Assembly: GCA_030533235.1 (NCBI GenBank) | Contig: JAUNJN010000003.1 | Span: 1-64,000, forward strand | DNA length: 64,000 nt | DNA from: Eubacteriales bacterium | Lineage (GTDB): Bacteria > Bacillota > Clostridia > Lachnospirales > Lachnospiraceae | Reading direction: 5' to 3' | Shown: in pieces, positions 1 to 10,110 of the stretch | Layout of the letters: each line of letters starts with the position of its first letter | Numbering within the stretch: the stretch's first letter is position 1 | Position numbers and translations under genes: made by a program | The notes under the pieces: model-generated | Seen by the model: the letters and a program-made list of their open reading frames with translations, nothing else | Databases searched by the model: none | Told to the model about the DNA's origin: nothing

Positions 1-594
1 TGAAATATCAAGTTTTCTTGTCCCTGCAGCTGTTAAATTGATAAGTGAGTGGGATGTAATATTACCATTTGGAATCACAATCATCCGATTATCATATGTC
101 CGAAGCTTGGTATAAAAGATATCAATGGATTCGACAGTACCTTCACACCCCTTATCATTTTCAATAATATAATCTCCTACCCGAAACGGTTTCATGATAA
201 GAATCAATACACCACCTGCGAAATTTGCAAGACTCCCCTGCAGTGCAAGACCAATCGCAAGTCCTGCCGTACCTAAAACAGCTACCAGTGATGTCACCTG
301 AAAGCCTAATATCGATGCAGCCATAATGATCAAAACAGCAAATAATATACCATTGATTAAAGATAGCAAGAAGCCCGCTACCGAAGGCTCTATCCCTGAC
401 TTTTCAAAGGAACGACGAATAAGCTTTACAATAAACTTACATATCTTACGTCCGATAAACAGAAACAAAAACGTAATCAGTAAGTCAAAGGCCTTTTCAA
501 CCAGCCAATCACCGAGCTCTCCCATGTATTCTTCTATCTTAGACTTATCAACACTGTTTATTCCATCAATCATATCCATATTCATTGCAAACAT
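1..594 (-). CDS. mscS: MscS-family mechanosensitive channel, C-terminus cut by window edge
   Basis: About 198 codons are visible, open to the left edge, so the C-terminal part is missing. The protein has one hydrophobic segment near residues 38-48, a second near 80-95, and then the MscS pore helix GLAIGLALQGSLANFAGG, which is diagnostic of the family. The beta domain begins with 'MKPFRVGDYI' and 'VIPNGNI'. MscS channels open under membrane tension and release solutes on osmotic downshift. I chose the ATG at 594 because the ATG at 599, although nearer the GGGAGG site, runs into a stop after five codons. It follows glgB on the same strand with about 90 nt between them. Confidence 0.92.
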   Translation of the reverse strand, partial: MFAMNMDMIDGINSVDKSKIEEYMGELGDWLVEKAFDLLITFLFLFIGRKICKFIVKLIRRSFEKSGIEPSVAGFLLSLINGILFAVLIIMAASILGFQVTSLVAVLGTAGLAIGLALQGSLANFAGGVLILIMKPFRVGDYIIENDKGCEGTVESIDIFYTKLRTYDNRMIVIPNGNITSHSLINLTAAGTRKLDIS

Positions 595-683
595 CGCATA
601 CCTCCCAATCTAATGTCACATAAATAATAGATAACTAAAACAGATTGCCCTCCTTGCTGATATCACAAAAAGAGCAACCTGAT

Positions 684-2891
684 TTATTTACCGATTTTCT
701 TTTTAAATACAGAAATTGAAAGTGGCGGAATCTGTACGGAAATATAATGGTCAAAGCCGTCACATTCCTCTTTCTTCGCCTGTTTTACGGTCTTATTATT
801 TGTACCTTCTCCTCCGAATTTTGCACTGTCACTGGAGAATACTTCTTCCCATCGCCCTCCGGATGGTGTCGCAAGCTTGTAGGCCTTATGTGCAATCGGT
901 GTAAAATTACAAAGAACAACCAATGTATCTTCCGCTTTTTTTCCACGTCGAATATACGATAACAAACTTGTATTTGCGCTATTTGCATTAATCCACTGGA
1001 AACCTTCCGGATCCTGATCAAGTTCGAAAAGCGCAGGTTCGTTTGCATAAAATGAGTTCAATTCCTTCACATACTTCTGCATATATACATGTGCATCGAA
1101 CTCAAACAAGGACCAATCAACCTCTGATGCCTCATTAAACTCTGTAAATTGAGCAATTTCCTGACCCATAAACAAAAGCTTTTTCCCGGGATGCGTCATC
1201 ATATATCCATACGCTACACGAAGATTTGAAAATTTATCCTCATATCCGCCCGGCATCTTAGTAATCATAGAGCCCTTCTCATGAACAACCTCATCATGGG
1301 AAAGCACAAGCACAAAATTCTCGCTATACGCATATACCATGCTGAATGTTAGTTCATTATGGTGATATTTTCTGTATAATGGATCCAATTTCATATATCC
1401 GAGGAAATCATTCATCCAACCCATGTTCCACTTGAAATCAAATCCCAAGCCACCATCCGATACCTTATGTGTCATCATCGGCCATGCGGTTGATTCCTCT
1501 GCAATCATAAGTACTCCCGGAAATTTTTCATGCATCTTTTGATTTAATTCTTTTATAAAATCAATTGCCTCAAGGTTTTCATTCCCGCCATAAATATTCG
1601 GCAACCACTCACCGCCGGTACGTCCGTAATCCAAATATAACATTGATGCAACTGCATCCATACGAATGCCGTCCACATGATATTTATCCGCCCAATATAA
1701 TGCATTTGCGACAAGGAAATTGCGCACTTCATTTCGACCGTAATTAAAAATATAGGTTCCCCAGTGCGGATGTTCCCCACGTCTTTTATCTTCATGTTCA
1801 TAAAGACATGTTCCGTCAAATCTCCCGAGTCCATGCTCATCCTTTGGAAAATGTGCCGGAACCCAGTCGATAATAACACCGATTCCCTCATTATGAAGAT
1901 ACTCTACAAAAAACATAAAATCAACAGGAGAACCATATCTGGATGTAGGTGCATAGTATCCTGTCACCTGATATCCCCATGACGGATCGTAGGGATGCTC
2001 CATGATCGGCATCAACTCCACATAATTGTAATGCATTTCCTTCAGATACACCGCAAGCTGTGTTGCGATATCTCTGTAATTAAAAAATTCTCTGCCATCC
2101 GTAGGACGTTTCCACGATCCCATATGCATTTCATAAATTGCCATCGGTGTTTGCACAGCATTCTTACTGCTTCTTTGCTCCATCCAATCCTTATCTTTCC
2201 AAGTATACGACAAATCGCAGATAAGTGATGCATTTGCAGGACGTACTTCACCGCTAAATGCATATGGATCACTTTTCATAAATACTTCACCGGATTTCGC
2301 ACAAATCTCGTATTTATATATTTCACCAACAATATCACCCGGTATAAACAATTCAAATATCCCCGAGTAATCAATCTTACGCATTGGATTTCTGCGCCCG
2401 TCCCACTTATTAAAATTGCCAACCACTGAAACACGCTCAGCATTCGGTGCCCATACAGCAAATGACACACCCTTTATCCCATCCAAGGTCATAGGATGCG
2501 CTCCGAGCCTTTCATAAATCTCATAATGACATCCTTCATTAAACAGACTTACGTCAATCGGATCAATTACCGGTTCAAAATTATAAGGATCAATATAGGA
2601 CTGCTCCGTACCATCATCAAATTTAACATTCAACTTGTATGAAAAACGATTCTTATCTTTGATAACTACTGAAAAAAAGCCTTCTACACGTTCACTTACC
2701 AATGTATATTTCTTTTTGGTTGTCTCGTCAATTGCAGTTACAACCTTTGCATTTGGCAAGTAAGCATTTATATATACATCATCGATACATTCGTGCATAC
2801 CTAATATATGATGGGGATTGTTATGTCTGCCCCTTACAAGTGCATCTACTTCCATCCAGTTAATTGCAAAAACTTCTTTTCTTTGGGCCAT
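684..2891 (-). CDS. glgB: 1,4-alpha-glucan (glycogen) branching enzyme
   Basis: 735 aa, the normal GlgB length. An N-terminal beta domain is followed by a CBM48 module (about 125-215, 'GVSFAVWAPNAERVSVVGNF') and a GH13 alpha-amylase barrel. All four GH13 regions are readable: 'DWVPAHFPKD', 'GIRMDAVASM' (nucleophile Asp), 'MIAEESTAWP' (acid Glu) and 'VLVLSHDEVVH'. The enzyme cuts alpha-1,4 chains and makes alpha-1,6 branches in cytoplasmic glycogen. No other glg gene is adjacent, so it is separated from the usual glycogen cluster. It starts 17 nt after the upstream DUF1015 gene ends, which suggests co-transcription. All catalytic motifs are intact. Confidence 0.97.
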   Translation of the reverse strand: MAQRKEVFAINWMEVDALVRGRHNNPHHILGMHECIDDVYINAYLPNAKVVTAIDETTKKKYTLVSERVEGFFSVVIKDKNRFSYKLNVKFDDGTEQSYIDPYNFEPVIDPIDVSLFNEGCHYEIYERLGAHPMTLDGIKGVSFAVWAPNAERVSVVGNFNKWDGRRNPMRKIDYSGIFELFIPGDIVGEIYKYEICAKSGEVFMKSDPYAFSGEVRPANASLICDLSYTWKDKDWMEQRSSKNAVQTPMAIYEMHMGSWKRPTDGREFFNYRDIATQLAVYLKEMHYNYVELMPIMEHPYDPSWGYQVTGYYAPTSRYGSPVDFMFFVEYLHNEGIGVIIDWVPAHFPKDEHGLGRFDGTCLYEHEDKRRGEHPHWGTYIFNYGRNEVRNFLVANALYWADKYHVDGIRMDAVASMLYLDYGRTGGEWLPNIYGGNENLEAIDFIKELNQKMHEKFPGVLMIAEESTAWPMMTHKVSDGGLGFDFKWNMGWMNDFLGYMKLDPLYRKYHHNELTFSMVYAYSENFVLVLSHDEVVHEKGSMITKMPGGYEDKFSNLRVAYGYMMTHPGKKLLFMGQEIAQFTEFNEASEVDWSLFEFDAHVYMQKYVKELNSFYANEPALFELDQDPEGFQWINANSANTSLLSYIRRGKKAEDTLVVLCNFTPIAHKAYKLATPSGGRWEEVFSSDSAKFGGEGTNNKTVKQAKKEECDGFDHYISVQIPPLSISVFKKKIGK

Positions 2892-2908
2892 GCCATAGCC
2901 CCCCTTCC

Positions 2909-4141
2909 CTAAAGTTTGTGGATAAAAATACCACTTCTTAGCTTTGGTTCAAACCATGTCGACTTCGGCGGCATAAGTAATCCCGCATCCGCAACATCAA
3001 ACAGTTCATCAATTGAGGTCGGATACATGGAAAACGCAATGCACATATCGGTATTCGCACGTTTTTCCAACTCTTCCAATCCCCGAATTCCACCAACAAA
3101 ATCGATTCGATCATCGGTTCTCGGATCCTTAATTCCAAGAATCGGGTCAAGCAAGTAATCTTGCAACACCGATACATCCAAACCCTTTACCGGATCGTCC
3201 GACAGTATGTGGTCTTTTGCCGTAAGCTTATACCACTCCCCGTCTATGTACATACCAAACATACCCTTTTTCTCGGGTTTATAAGCAACATTCTCTTTCA
3301 CAAAATCAAAATTCTTTGATATTTTTTCAAAAAAAGTTTCTTTTGAATAACCGTTTAAATCCCGAACCACACGGTTATATGGTAAAATTTTCAACTGATT
3401 ATGTGGGAACAATACCGACAGAAAGAAATTGTATTCCTCTGTACCGCTTGAATTTACATCAGCTTCTCTCCGTTTAATTCCAACCTTGACTGCTGACGCT
3501 GCACGATGGTGACCATCTGCAATATAGATTTGATCAAGCTTTGCAAAGCTGTCTGATATAATTTGTATATCCTGAACACAAGAAATACACCATACAGTAT
3601 GACGAATTCCATCCTCAGATGTAAAGTCATATGTTGGTGTATCCTTCTTTATACGTGAAACAACCTCATCAATCGCAGCCTGTGCGCGATACGCCAAAAA
3701 GATTGGGCCGGTCTGCGCATTACAAGTATCAACATGCGTAATTCTGTCCAATTCTTTTTCTGCTCTTGTATTTTCATGTTTCTTGATGACATTGTTTTCA
3801 TAATCAGCAATGGATGCACACGCAACTATACCGGTCTGCGCACGACCATCCATTACAAGCTCATAAATGTAGTACATATCCTGCGAATCTTTCACATATT
3901 CGCCTCTTTCGATCATGCCATCAAGTAATTCCTTTGCTTTTGCATACACACAAGGGTCGTAAGTACTTACGCTTTCATCAAACGCAGTCTCCGCACGGTC
4001 AATTCGAAGAAATGAAAGTGGACGATCTGCAACAACTGCTTTTGCTTCCGCACGATTATATACATCGTAAGGGAGTGCTGCCACATCCCCTACGATATCA
4101 ACTCTCGGTCTATATGCTGAAAAAGATTTAATGATTGCCAT
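2909..4141 (-). CDS. DUF1015 family protein
   Basis: 410 aa. The N-terminus 'KSFSAYRPR', 'ALPYDVYNRAEAKAV' and 'FLRIDRAE', the central 'IYIADGHHRAASA' motif and the C-terminal 'GLLMPPKSTWFEPKLRSG' are typical of DUF1015 (COG4198). The biochemical role is not established as far as I know. In Clostridia this family is often found near serine-biosynthesis genes, and here it lies downstream of serC-serA-asd on the same strand. The GHHR motif loosely recalls ParB-like nucleotidyl or kinase folds, but that is inference. No signal peptide or membrane segment is seen. Confidence 0.85.
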   Translation of the reverse strand: MAIIKSFSAYRPRVDIVGDVAALPYDVYNRAEAKAVVADRPLSFLRIDRAETAFDESVSTYDPCVYAKAKELLDGMIERGEYVKDSQDMYYIYELVMDGRAQTGIVACASIADYENNVIKKHENTRAEKELDRITHVDTCNAQTGPIFLAYRAQAAIDEVVSRIKKDTPTYDFTSEDGIRHTVWCISCVQDIQIISDSFAKLDQIYIADGHHRAASAVKVGIKRREADVNSSGTEEYNFFLSVLFPHNQLKILPYNRVVRDLNGYSKETFFEKISKNFDFVKENVAYKPEKKGMFGMYIDGEWYKLTAKDHILSDDPVKGLDVSVLQDYLLDPILGIKDPRTDDRIDFVGGIRGLEELEKRANTDMCIAFSMYPTSIDELFDVADAGLLMPPKSTWFEPKLRSGIFIHKL

Positions 4142-4165
4142 CTTATTCTCCTATAATTGTATATC

Positions 4166-4732
4166 TTATCCTCTAATTGCCTTCACAGCAGCATCCATCG
4201 ATGCCTTATACTCCTCCTCGGAAGAATTGTGGAATACAAACAATTCCGGGATATTTCTCGGACGATGAAAGTTTTGTTTTGCAACATATTCATCCCAATG
4301 TTCAAGCTTCCAAATGTCACGATCGGATCCGCGCTTGATCATTCTTTGATGACATACCTCAATATCTGTATGAACCCAAACAACAAAGAGTTCTGCACCC
4401 TTTTCAGCAAGTCTTGCACGTAACTTATCTAAATATTCATTATCACGTATTTCAGTTGTAAACGGCGCATTTACCAAAACCGTATCATTATAATCCAATG
4501 CTTCAAATGCCAAATCGAGAATCGCATAATACTCGTAATCTCGAATCTCTTTCTGGAAGAAATCGGATGATCGGTTATATTCCTCCCCCGCTACCACAAA
4601 AATCTGCTTGGACAATACTATCAATGTATCTTTGTCCAAATAGACACAATTCGGTAGCGCCTTTGCCAGTTTTCTAGAAATAAAAGTCTTTCCACAGGCA
4701 GGCGGCGAAGTAACTAAAACTAATTTCTTCAT
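4166..4732 (-). CDS. P-loop kinase-like ATP-binding protein
   Basis: 188 aa from the chosen ATG, which sits 10 nt after AGGAGG; an in-frame start 12 codons upstream lacks such a site. Near the N-terminus is a Walker A motif 'TSPPACGKTF' and the 'YLDKDTL' stretch common to zeta-toxin/gluconate-kinase-like small-molecule kinases. 'VWVHTDIEVCHQRMIKRG' resembles their lid region. The substrate cannot be told from sequence. It lies between asd and the DUF1015 gene on the same strand. It could be an amino-acid, sugar or nucleoside kinase; no antitoxin partner is seen, so I do not call it a zeta toxin. Confidence 0.72.
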   Translation of the reverse strand: MKKLVLVTSPPACGKTFISRKLAKALPNCVYLDKDTLIVLSKQIFVVAGEEYNRSSDFFQKEIRDYEYYAILDLAFEALDYNDTVLVNAPFTTEIRDNEYLDKLRARLAEKGAELFVVWVHTDIEVCHQRMIKRGSDRDIWKLEHWDEYVAKQNFHRPRNIPELFVFHNSSEEEYKASMDAAVKAIRG

Positions 4733-4845
4733 GGTTATATGGCCTCCTAGCTCCATAATATTCAACATTAATAGCTATCTTATCACAAAAAAATTGCTAT
4801 AACAAGTTATTTCATTACGTATTTATATATTATTCCCAGAATAAT

Positions 4846-5931
4846 TTATTTTTTTGTGATATAGCCCTGTGCTTTTAATAATTCCGCACAAAGTACTGCA
4901 CCTCCTGCAGCTCCCCTGACAGTATTATGAGACAAACCGACAAATTTCCAATCATACACAGAATCCTCGCGGATACGTCCGACACTGATTCCCATACCAT
5001 GCTCAAAATCCACATCAAGCGAAACCTGTGGTCGATTATCTTCTTCCATATACTGTATAAACTGCTTTGGTGCACTTGGAAGGCCAAGCTCCTGTGGAAC
5101 ACCCTTATACTCCACAAGCTTTTGAATTAACTGTTCCTTTGTAGGTTGTTTTTTAAACTTAACAAATACAGCTGCTGTATGACCGTTTAGTACCGGTACA
5201 CGAATACACTGGCATGTAATTGTCGGAGTTTCTGCCGGAACGATAACGCCGTCCTTGATCTCTCCCCAAATTCTAAGAGGTTCTTTTTCAGACTTTTCTT
5301 CTTCTCCACCGATAAACGGAATAATATTACCAACCATTTCCGGCCAATCCTTAAACGTCTTACCTGCTCCGGAAATCGCCTGATATGTCGTTGCCACAAC
5401 TTCATATGGCTCAAACTCTTTCCATGCCGTAAGAACCGGTGCATAAGACTGAATCGAGCAGTTTGGCTTTACAGCAACAAACCCTCTTGTTGTACCCAGT
5501 CTCTTTCTCTGATAGTCAATTACCTTCATATGCTCCGGATTGATTTCCGGTACTACCATCGGTACATCCGGTGTCCATCTGTGTGCACTATTATTCGATA
5601 CAACCGGAGTCTCAGTCTTTGCATATGCCACTTCAATTGCCTTGATTTCATCCTTCGACATATCGACAGCACTGAAGACAAAGTCTACGGTAGAAGCAAC
5701 CTTTTCAACCTCATTTACATTATATACCACAAGCTTTTTAACAGCCTCCGGCATAGGGGTATCCATTTTCCAACGATCGCCTACAGCCTCTTCATAGGTC
5801 TTACCGGCACTTCTTGGACTTGCAGCAATTGTTGTCACCTCAAACCAAGGGTGATTTTCAAGCAGCGAAATAAAACGCTGTCCTACCATACCTGTTCCAC
5901 CTAATATACCGACCTTTAACTTCTCACTCAT
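4846..5931 (-). CDS. asd: aspartate-semialdehyde dehydrogenase
   Basis: 361 aa from the second ATG. The upstream in-frame ATG carries the GGAGG site in its own codons, which places the real start at MSEKLK. The N-terminal 'GILGGTGMVGQRF' is the NADP-binding loop, 'KPNCSIQSY' carries the catalytic Cys, and 'NGHTAAVFVKF' the catalytic His region. It reduces L-aspartyl-4-phosphate to aspartate semialdehyde for lysine, threonine, methionine and diaminopimelate synthesis. The sequence is of the archaeal/fungal-like Asd type found in some Clostridia. It follows serA by about 43 nt, so aspartate-family and serine genes are probably co-transcribed. Confidence 0.95.
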   Translation of the reverse strand: MSEKLKVGILGGTGMVGQRFISLLENHPWFEVTTIAASPRSAGKTYEEAVGDRWKMDTPMPEAVKKLVVYNVNEVEKVASTVDFVFSAVDMSKDEIKAIEVAYAKTETPVVSNNSAHRWTPDVPMVVPEINPEHMKVIDYQRKRLGTTRGFVAVKPNCSIQSYAPVLTAWKEFEPYEVVATTYQAISGAGKTFKDWPEMVGNIIPFIGGEEEKSEKEPLRIWGEIKDGVIVPAETPTITCQCIRVPVLNGHTAAVFVKFKKQPTKEQLIQKLVEYKGVPQELGLPSAPKQFIQYMEEDNRPQVSLDVDFEHGMGISVGRIREDSVYDWKFVGLSHNTVRGAAGGAVLCAELLKAQGYITKK

Positions 5932-5974
5932 CTTCTTTTCCTCCATCCTATATGTCGAGCAATGATTAATATAA

Positions 5975-7109
5975 TTACTTTACGATACGAACCTTTACAA
6001 CACCATCGATTGCTTTAATCGCCTCAACAATCTCATCATCTGCAGGAGCTGAAACATCTAAAATGGTGTATGCCCAATCGCCTTTTGACTTACTTACCAT
6101 ATCTGATACATTGATTCCCTTCTCAGCGAAAGCGCCGGTGAATCGTGTTATCATATTTGGAATATTCTTATGACAAACTGTTACACGAGCTACAGACTGA
6201 CATACGCCTGCATCACAAGCAGGATAATTTACAGAATTCTTAATGTTTCCGTTTTCAATATAATCCATAATCTGCTTTACTGCCATGATTGCGCAATTAT
6301 CCTCTGATTCCTCTGTGGATGCACCAAGATGTGGTAATGTAATAACATTTTGAATACCCGCTATCTTTGCATTTGGAAAATCTGTCACATACTTTGACAC
6401 CTTTCCGGATGCAAGAGCTTCAATCATATCGTCATCGTTTACAAGAATATCTCTTGCAAAATTTAAAATCTTTACGCCATCCTTCATAAGTGCAAAAGCA
6501 TCTTTATTAATCATACCCTTTGTAGAATCAAGTGCAGGAACGTGAACTGTAATGTAATCACAATCTCTGTAAATATCTTCCACATTTGTAATATGCTTTA
6601 CGTGGCTTGAAAGTCTCCATGCAGCATCAACCGATACATAAGGGTCATAACCATAAACTTCCATACCAAGACGATATGCAATATTGGCTACCTTTGCACC
6701 GATTGCACCAAGACCGATTACCTGCATACTTTGACTTCTGCTTTTCTACGGCCTTGCCGATATTTTCATCATCTGCATTTTCCTTTACCCAGTTGTAACC
6801 ACCCATCAAATCTCTGGATGCAAGCAACATACCGGCAACCACAAGCTCTTTCACACCATTTGCATTCGCTCCGGGTGTGTTAAATACTACAATACCCTTC
6901 TCTGCACACTTGTCAAGCGGAATATTGTTAACGCCTGCACCGGCTCTTGCAACTGCAAGAAGCTTGTCGGAAAGCTCCAACTCATGCATACTTGCACTAC
7001 GTACAAGGACAGCATCTGCTGCTGCAAAATCATCAATATTTTCATAATTGTCTGTTAATAAATTCATACCGCATGCTGCGATAGGGTTTAAGCAATTAAT
7101 CTTTGTCAT
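5975..7109 (-). pseudogene. serA: D-3-phosphoglycerate dehydrogenase, frameshifted
   Basis: Two overlapping frames together make an almost complete SerA. The N-terminal half starts at MTKINCLNP (ATG at 7109) with 'ARAGAGVNNIPLDKCAEKG' and runs to 'KSKYAG' near 6732. The C-terminal half resumes in another frame at 'VIGLGAIGAKVANIA' (about 6722), with the Rossmann loop, catalytic region and a C-terminal ACT domain 'ITRFTGAFAEKGINV'. About nine residues expected between YAG and VIGLGAIG are missing. The junction reads ATGCAGGT, which fits loss of about 29 nt between two copies of that octamer. SerA catalyses the first step of serine synthesis; as written the gene could not make it. A sequencing or assembly error is the alternative. 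Confidence 0.9.
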
Positions 7110-7136
7110 TTTCTTTTCTCCTATATCTTCCTTCAA

Positions 7137-8219
7137 TTATGAGTTTGCTTCCTCAAAATCCTTCATAAACTGAACAAGCTTCTCTACACCTTCAATCGGC
7201 ATTGCATTATAAATCGATGCGCGCATACCACCAACTGATCTGTGTCCCTTGAGATTAACGAAACCGGCTGCAGTTGCTTCCTTAACAAACTTTGCATCAA
7301 GTTCATCATTACCTGTTACGAACGGTACATTCATCAAAGAACGATCCTTCTTTTCTACAGTTCCGCGGAACATCTTTGAAGAATCAAGGAAATCGTAAAG
7401 AATTGCAGCCTTCTTCTCATTGTTTGCCTTCATCGCTGTAAGACCGCCCATTTCCTTTACCCATTTAAATACAAGTCCGCAAATATAAATACCATAGCAT
7501 GGCGGTGTATTATAAAGTGAGTCATTATCTGCCTGTGTTTTGTACTTTAACATAGTTGGTGTAAATGGCATTACATCGTCACGAATCAAATCCTCACGAA
7601 TAATTACAACAACAACACCTGCAGGACCAACATTCTTCTGAACGCCAAAGTAAATCAAACCATAATCAGACACATTTACCGGCTGTGAAAGAATATCGGA
7701 AGACATATCTGCTACAAGAATCTTGCCCTTTGTATTAGGAAGTTCCTTGAATGCAGTTCCGTAAATTGTATTGTTATGGCAAATGTATACATAATCAGCA
7801 TCCTCTGAAATCGGAAGATCCGAACAGTCAGGAATGTATGAAAATGTCTTATCTGCCGAAGAAGCAATTGCATTTGCTTTTCCGTACTTTTTAGCTTCCT
7901 CATACGCCTTTTTTGCCCACTGTCCGGTTATGATATAGTCTGCAACGCCATTTACCATAAGATTCATAGGTACGGCTGCAAACTGCTGAGAAGCACCCCC
8001 CTGTAAGAACAACACCTTGTAATTATCAGGAATTTCCATCAAATCTCTCAAATCCTGCTCAGCTTCTTTGATAATGTTGTCATAAACCTTGGAACGGTGG
8101 CTCATCTCCATTACACTCATTCCGGATCCCTTGTAATCCATCATCTCCTCTGCCGCCTGCTTTAATACAGTCTCCGGTAAAACAGATGGTCCAGCTGAAA
8201 AATTAAATACTCTTGCCAT
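7137..8219 (-). CDS. serC: phosphoserine aminotransferase
   Basis: 360 aa starting at MARVFNFSAGPSVLP, 9 nt after AGGAGG. 'FSAGPSVLP', 'MSHRSK', 'LFLQGGASQQFA' and the PLP-lysine motif 'YFGVQKNVGPAG' are SerC hallmarks, and the C-terminus 'KGHRSVGGMRASIYNA' is conserved. It converts 3-phosphohydroxypyruvate and glutamate to phosphoserine and is also usable in pyridoxal phosphate synthesis. serA follows after 27 nt, forming the usual serC-serA pair, so the frameshift in serA makes this copy's main substrate supply doubtful. No anomaly in serC itself. Confidence 0.97.
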   Translation of the reverse strand: MARVFNFSAGPSVLPETVLKQAAEEMMDYKGSGMSVMEMSHRSKVYDNIIKEAEQDLRDLMEIPDNYKVLFLQGGASQQFAAVPMNLMVNGVADYIITGQWAKKAYEEAKKYGKANAIASSADKTFSYIPDCSDLPISEDADYVYICHNNTIYGTAFKELPNTKGKILVADMSSDILSQPVNVSDYGLIYFGVQKNVGPAGVVVVIIREDLIRDDVMPFTPTMLKYKTQADNDSLYNTPPCYGIYICGLVFKWVKEMGGLTAMKANNEKKAAILYDFLDSSKMFRGTVEKKDRSLMNVPFVTGNDELDAKFVKEATAAGFVNLKGHRSVGGMRASIYNAMPIEGVEKLVQFMKDFEEANS

Positions 8220-8277
8220 GAATATATCCTCCTTTATATATGTGAACAACTCCCCGCGTCACAAAACATATTGTTAT

Positions 8278-9963
8278 TTACTGCTTGTTCTTTAGATCAT
8301 TTTCATCAAAGCACTCCTGAAGTGTAGCACCACCCGGCACCATAGGGAATACCTTATCATCCTTATCGATCACGCACTCAATTACATAAGGCTCACAGGC
8401 CTCAATTGCATTTTTTAATGCATCCTCAAACTCTTTAAGGTTTGTCGCACGAACCGCCTTTGCGCCAAGTGCCTCCGAAACCTTAACAAAATCAACCTTA
8501 TCTTCTAATATTGTACTGGAATATCTCTGTCCGTAGAACAATGTCTGCCACTGACGTACCATGCCAAGCACATGATTATTAATGATAACCTGAATAATCG
8601 GAATATTGTAACGGGTTGCCGTTGCAATTTCATTCATATTCATACGGAAACATCCATCTCCCGCAATATTAATCGTAATGTTTTCAGGCTTTCCCATCTT
8701 AGCACCGATACATGCACCGACACCATATCCCATAGTTCCGAGTCCTCCGGAAGAAATAAACTGTCTGGAGCGTGAATACTTGTAATGCTGTGCAGCCCAC
8801 ATCTGATGCTGTCCGACATCTGTTGTAATGGTTGCCTTACCGTCTGTTATTTCATAAATCTTATTGATAATAGCAGGACCTGACATCTCATTGTAATTTG
8901 CTGTCGATGGATATTTGTCCTTTAATTCTTGAATTTCCGCATTCCACTCCGGCTTCTTAGAGGTCTTGATTCTCGAAGAAATCATCTTAAGAATTTCCTT
9001 GGCATCTCCTACAACACTGCAATCAACAATTACATTCTTATTAATCTCCGCAGCATCAATGTCAATATGAATTATTTTTTGCTTTTCCGCAAACTTTGCT
9101 GCATTTCCGGTTACACGATCAGAAAATCTTGCACCGATTACAATCAACAAATCAGATTGATTAATACCAAAATTTGCCGCCTTTGTACCATGCATACCAA
9201 TCATACCTGCATAATGAGGATCATTGCCGTCAAACGCACCCTTGCCCATCAATGTATCACAGACAGGCGCATCAATCTTTGAAATAAATTTTTTAAGCTC
9301 TGCGGATGCATCAGAAATCGTTATACCGCCACCAACCATAACAAACGGCTTCTTTGCACGATCAATCATAGCAATTGCCTTATCCAAATCCTCTGCCTTG
9401 ATGGTATCCGATACTCTCTCAATCGGTTCCGGTGCCTTCGGAATGTAATCAGCAACATTTGCTGTAACATCCTTTGTGATGTCAACAAGTACCGGACCCG
9501 GTCTTCCGGATTTTGCAATCTTAAATGCACGACGAATCGTATCTGCAAGCTCATGTACATTCTTAACAATAAAACTATGCTTTGTAATCGGCATTACCAC
9601 TCCCGCGATATCAACTTCCTGGAACGTATCCTTACCAAGAAGCGACACACCTACGTTTGCTGTAATTGCAACAAGCGGAACCGAATCCATATATGCGGTT
9701 GCAATTCCGGTTACCAAATTGGTAGCACCCGGTCCGGATGTTGCGAAACAGACACCGACTTTTCCTGTTGCTCTCGCATATCCATCCGCTGCATGACTTG
9801 CCCCCTGCTCATGGGATGTGAGAATATGATGTATCTCATCCTGATGCTTATAAAGTGCATCATAGACATTTAATATTGTACCACCCGGATAACCGAATAC
9901 AGTATCAACGCCTTGCTCTTTTAAGCACTCGATGATAATTTCTGAACCTGTTAACTGTTTCAT
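8278..9963 (-). CDS. ilvB: acetolactate synthase, large (catalytic) subunit
   Basis: 561 aa, full length. The N-terminal TPP-Pyr domain has 'GYPGGTILNVYDALY' and the catalytic Glu in 'TSHEQGASHAADGYARATG'. The middle domain and the C-terminal TPP-PP domain, with 'NIAGDGCFRMNMNEIATA' and 'VIINNHVLGMVRQWQ', are intact. It condenses two pyruvates to acetolactate, or pyruvate with 2-oxobutyrate, for valine, leucine and isoleucine. No small subunit (ilvN/ilvH) is adjacent, so regulation by valine would need a partner elsewhere. A 147-nt gap separates it from ilvD and holds two promoter-like sequences. Confidence 0.97.
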   Translation of the reverse strand: MKQLTGSEIIIECLKEQGVDTVFGYPGGTILNVYDALYKHQDEIHHILTSHEQGASHAADGYARATGKVGVCFATSGPGATNLVTGIATAYMDSVPLVAITANVGVSLLGKDTFQEVDIAGVVMPITKHSFIVKNVHELADTIRRAFKIAKSGRPGPVLVDITKDVTANVADYIPKAPEPIERVSDTIKAEDLDKAIAMIDRAKKPFVMVGGGITISDASAELKKFISKIDAPVCDTLMGKGAFDGNDPHYAGMIGMHGTKAANFGINQSDLLIVIGARFSDRVTGNAAKFAEKQKIIHIDIDAAEINKNVIVDCSVVGDAKEILKMISSRIKTSKKPEWNAEIQELKDKYPSTANYNEMSGPAIINKIYEITDGKATITTDVGQHQMWAAQHYKYSRSRQFISSGGLGTMGYGVGACIGAKMGKPENITINIAGDGCFRMNMNEIATATRYNIPIIQVIINNHVLGMVRQWQTLFYGQRYSSTILEDKVDFVKVSEALGAKAVRATNLKEFEDALKNAIEACEPYVIECVIDKDDKVFPMVPGGATLQECFDENDLKNKQ

Positions 9964-10027
9964 ACACTCTACTCCTTTATCTATAATCTATACCTATCCG
10001 CAGCATTCCTTGTATTGGTACCACGAA

Positions 10028-10089
10028 ATAATACGCGTCCGAATAAATAATTCAACGCATAGAATATCATATTACGCTCTATAATTCAA
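10028..10089 (-). promoter_or_regulatory. Two tandem promoter-like sequences ahead of ilvB
   Basis: Reading the minus strand, TTGAAT (10084-10089) and TATTCT (10061-10066) are 17 nt apart, and TTGAAT (10050-10055) and TATTAT (10028-10033) are 16 nt apart. Both -35 regions lie in a shared GTTGAATTAT string, 34 bp apart. This suggests ilvB-serC-serA-asd can be transcribed independently of leuCDB-ilvD. Consensus match only. Confidence 0.4.
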
Positions 10090-10110
10090 CACTTTATGAC
10101 AATGTCTATG

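Noticed and set aside
4166..4732. A zeta-type toxin of a toxin-antitoxin pair
   Set aside because: A P-loop kinase resemblance exists, but no epsilon-like antitoxin gene is adjacent and the neighbours are metabolic.
6645..7109. serA split into two functional genes
   Set aside because: The N-terminal part ends in unrelated residues and the C-terminal part starts inside the Rossmann loop without a ribosome site, so this is a broken gene, not two subunits.
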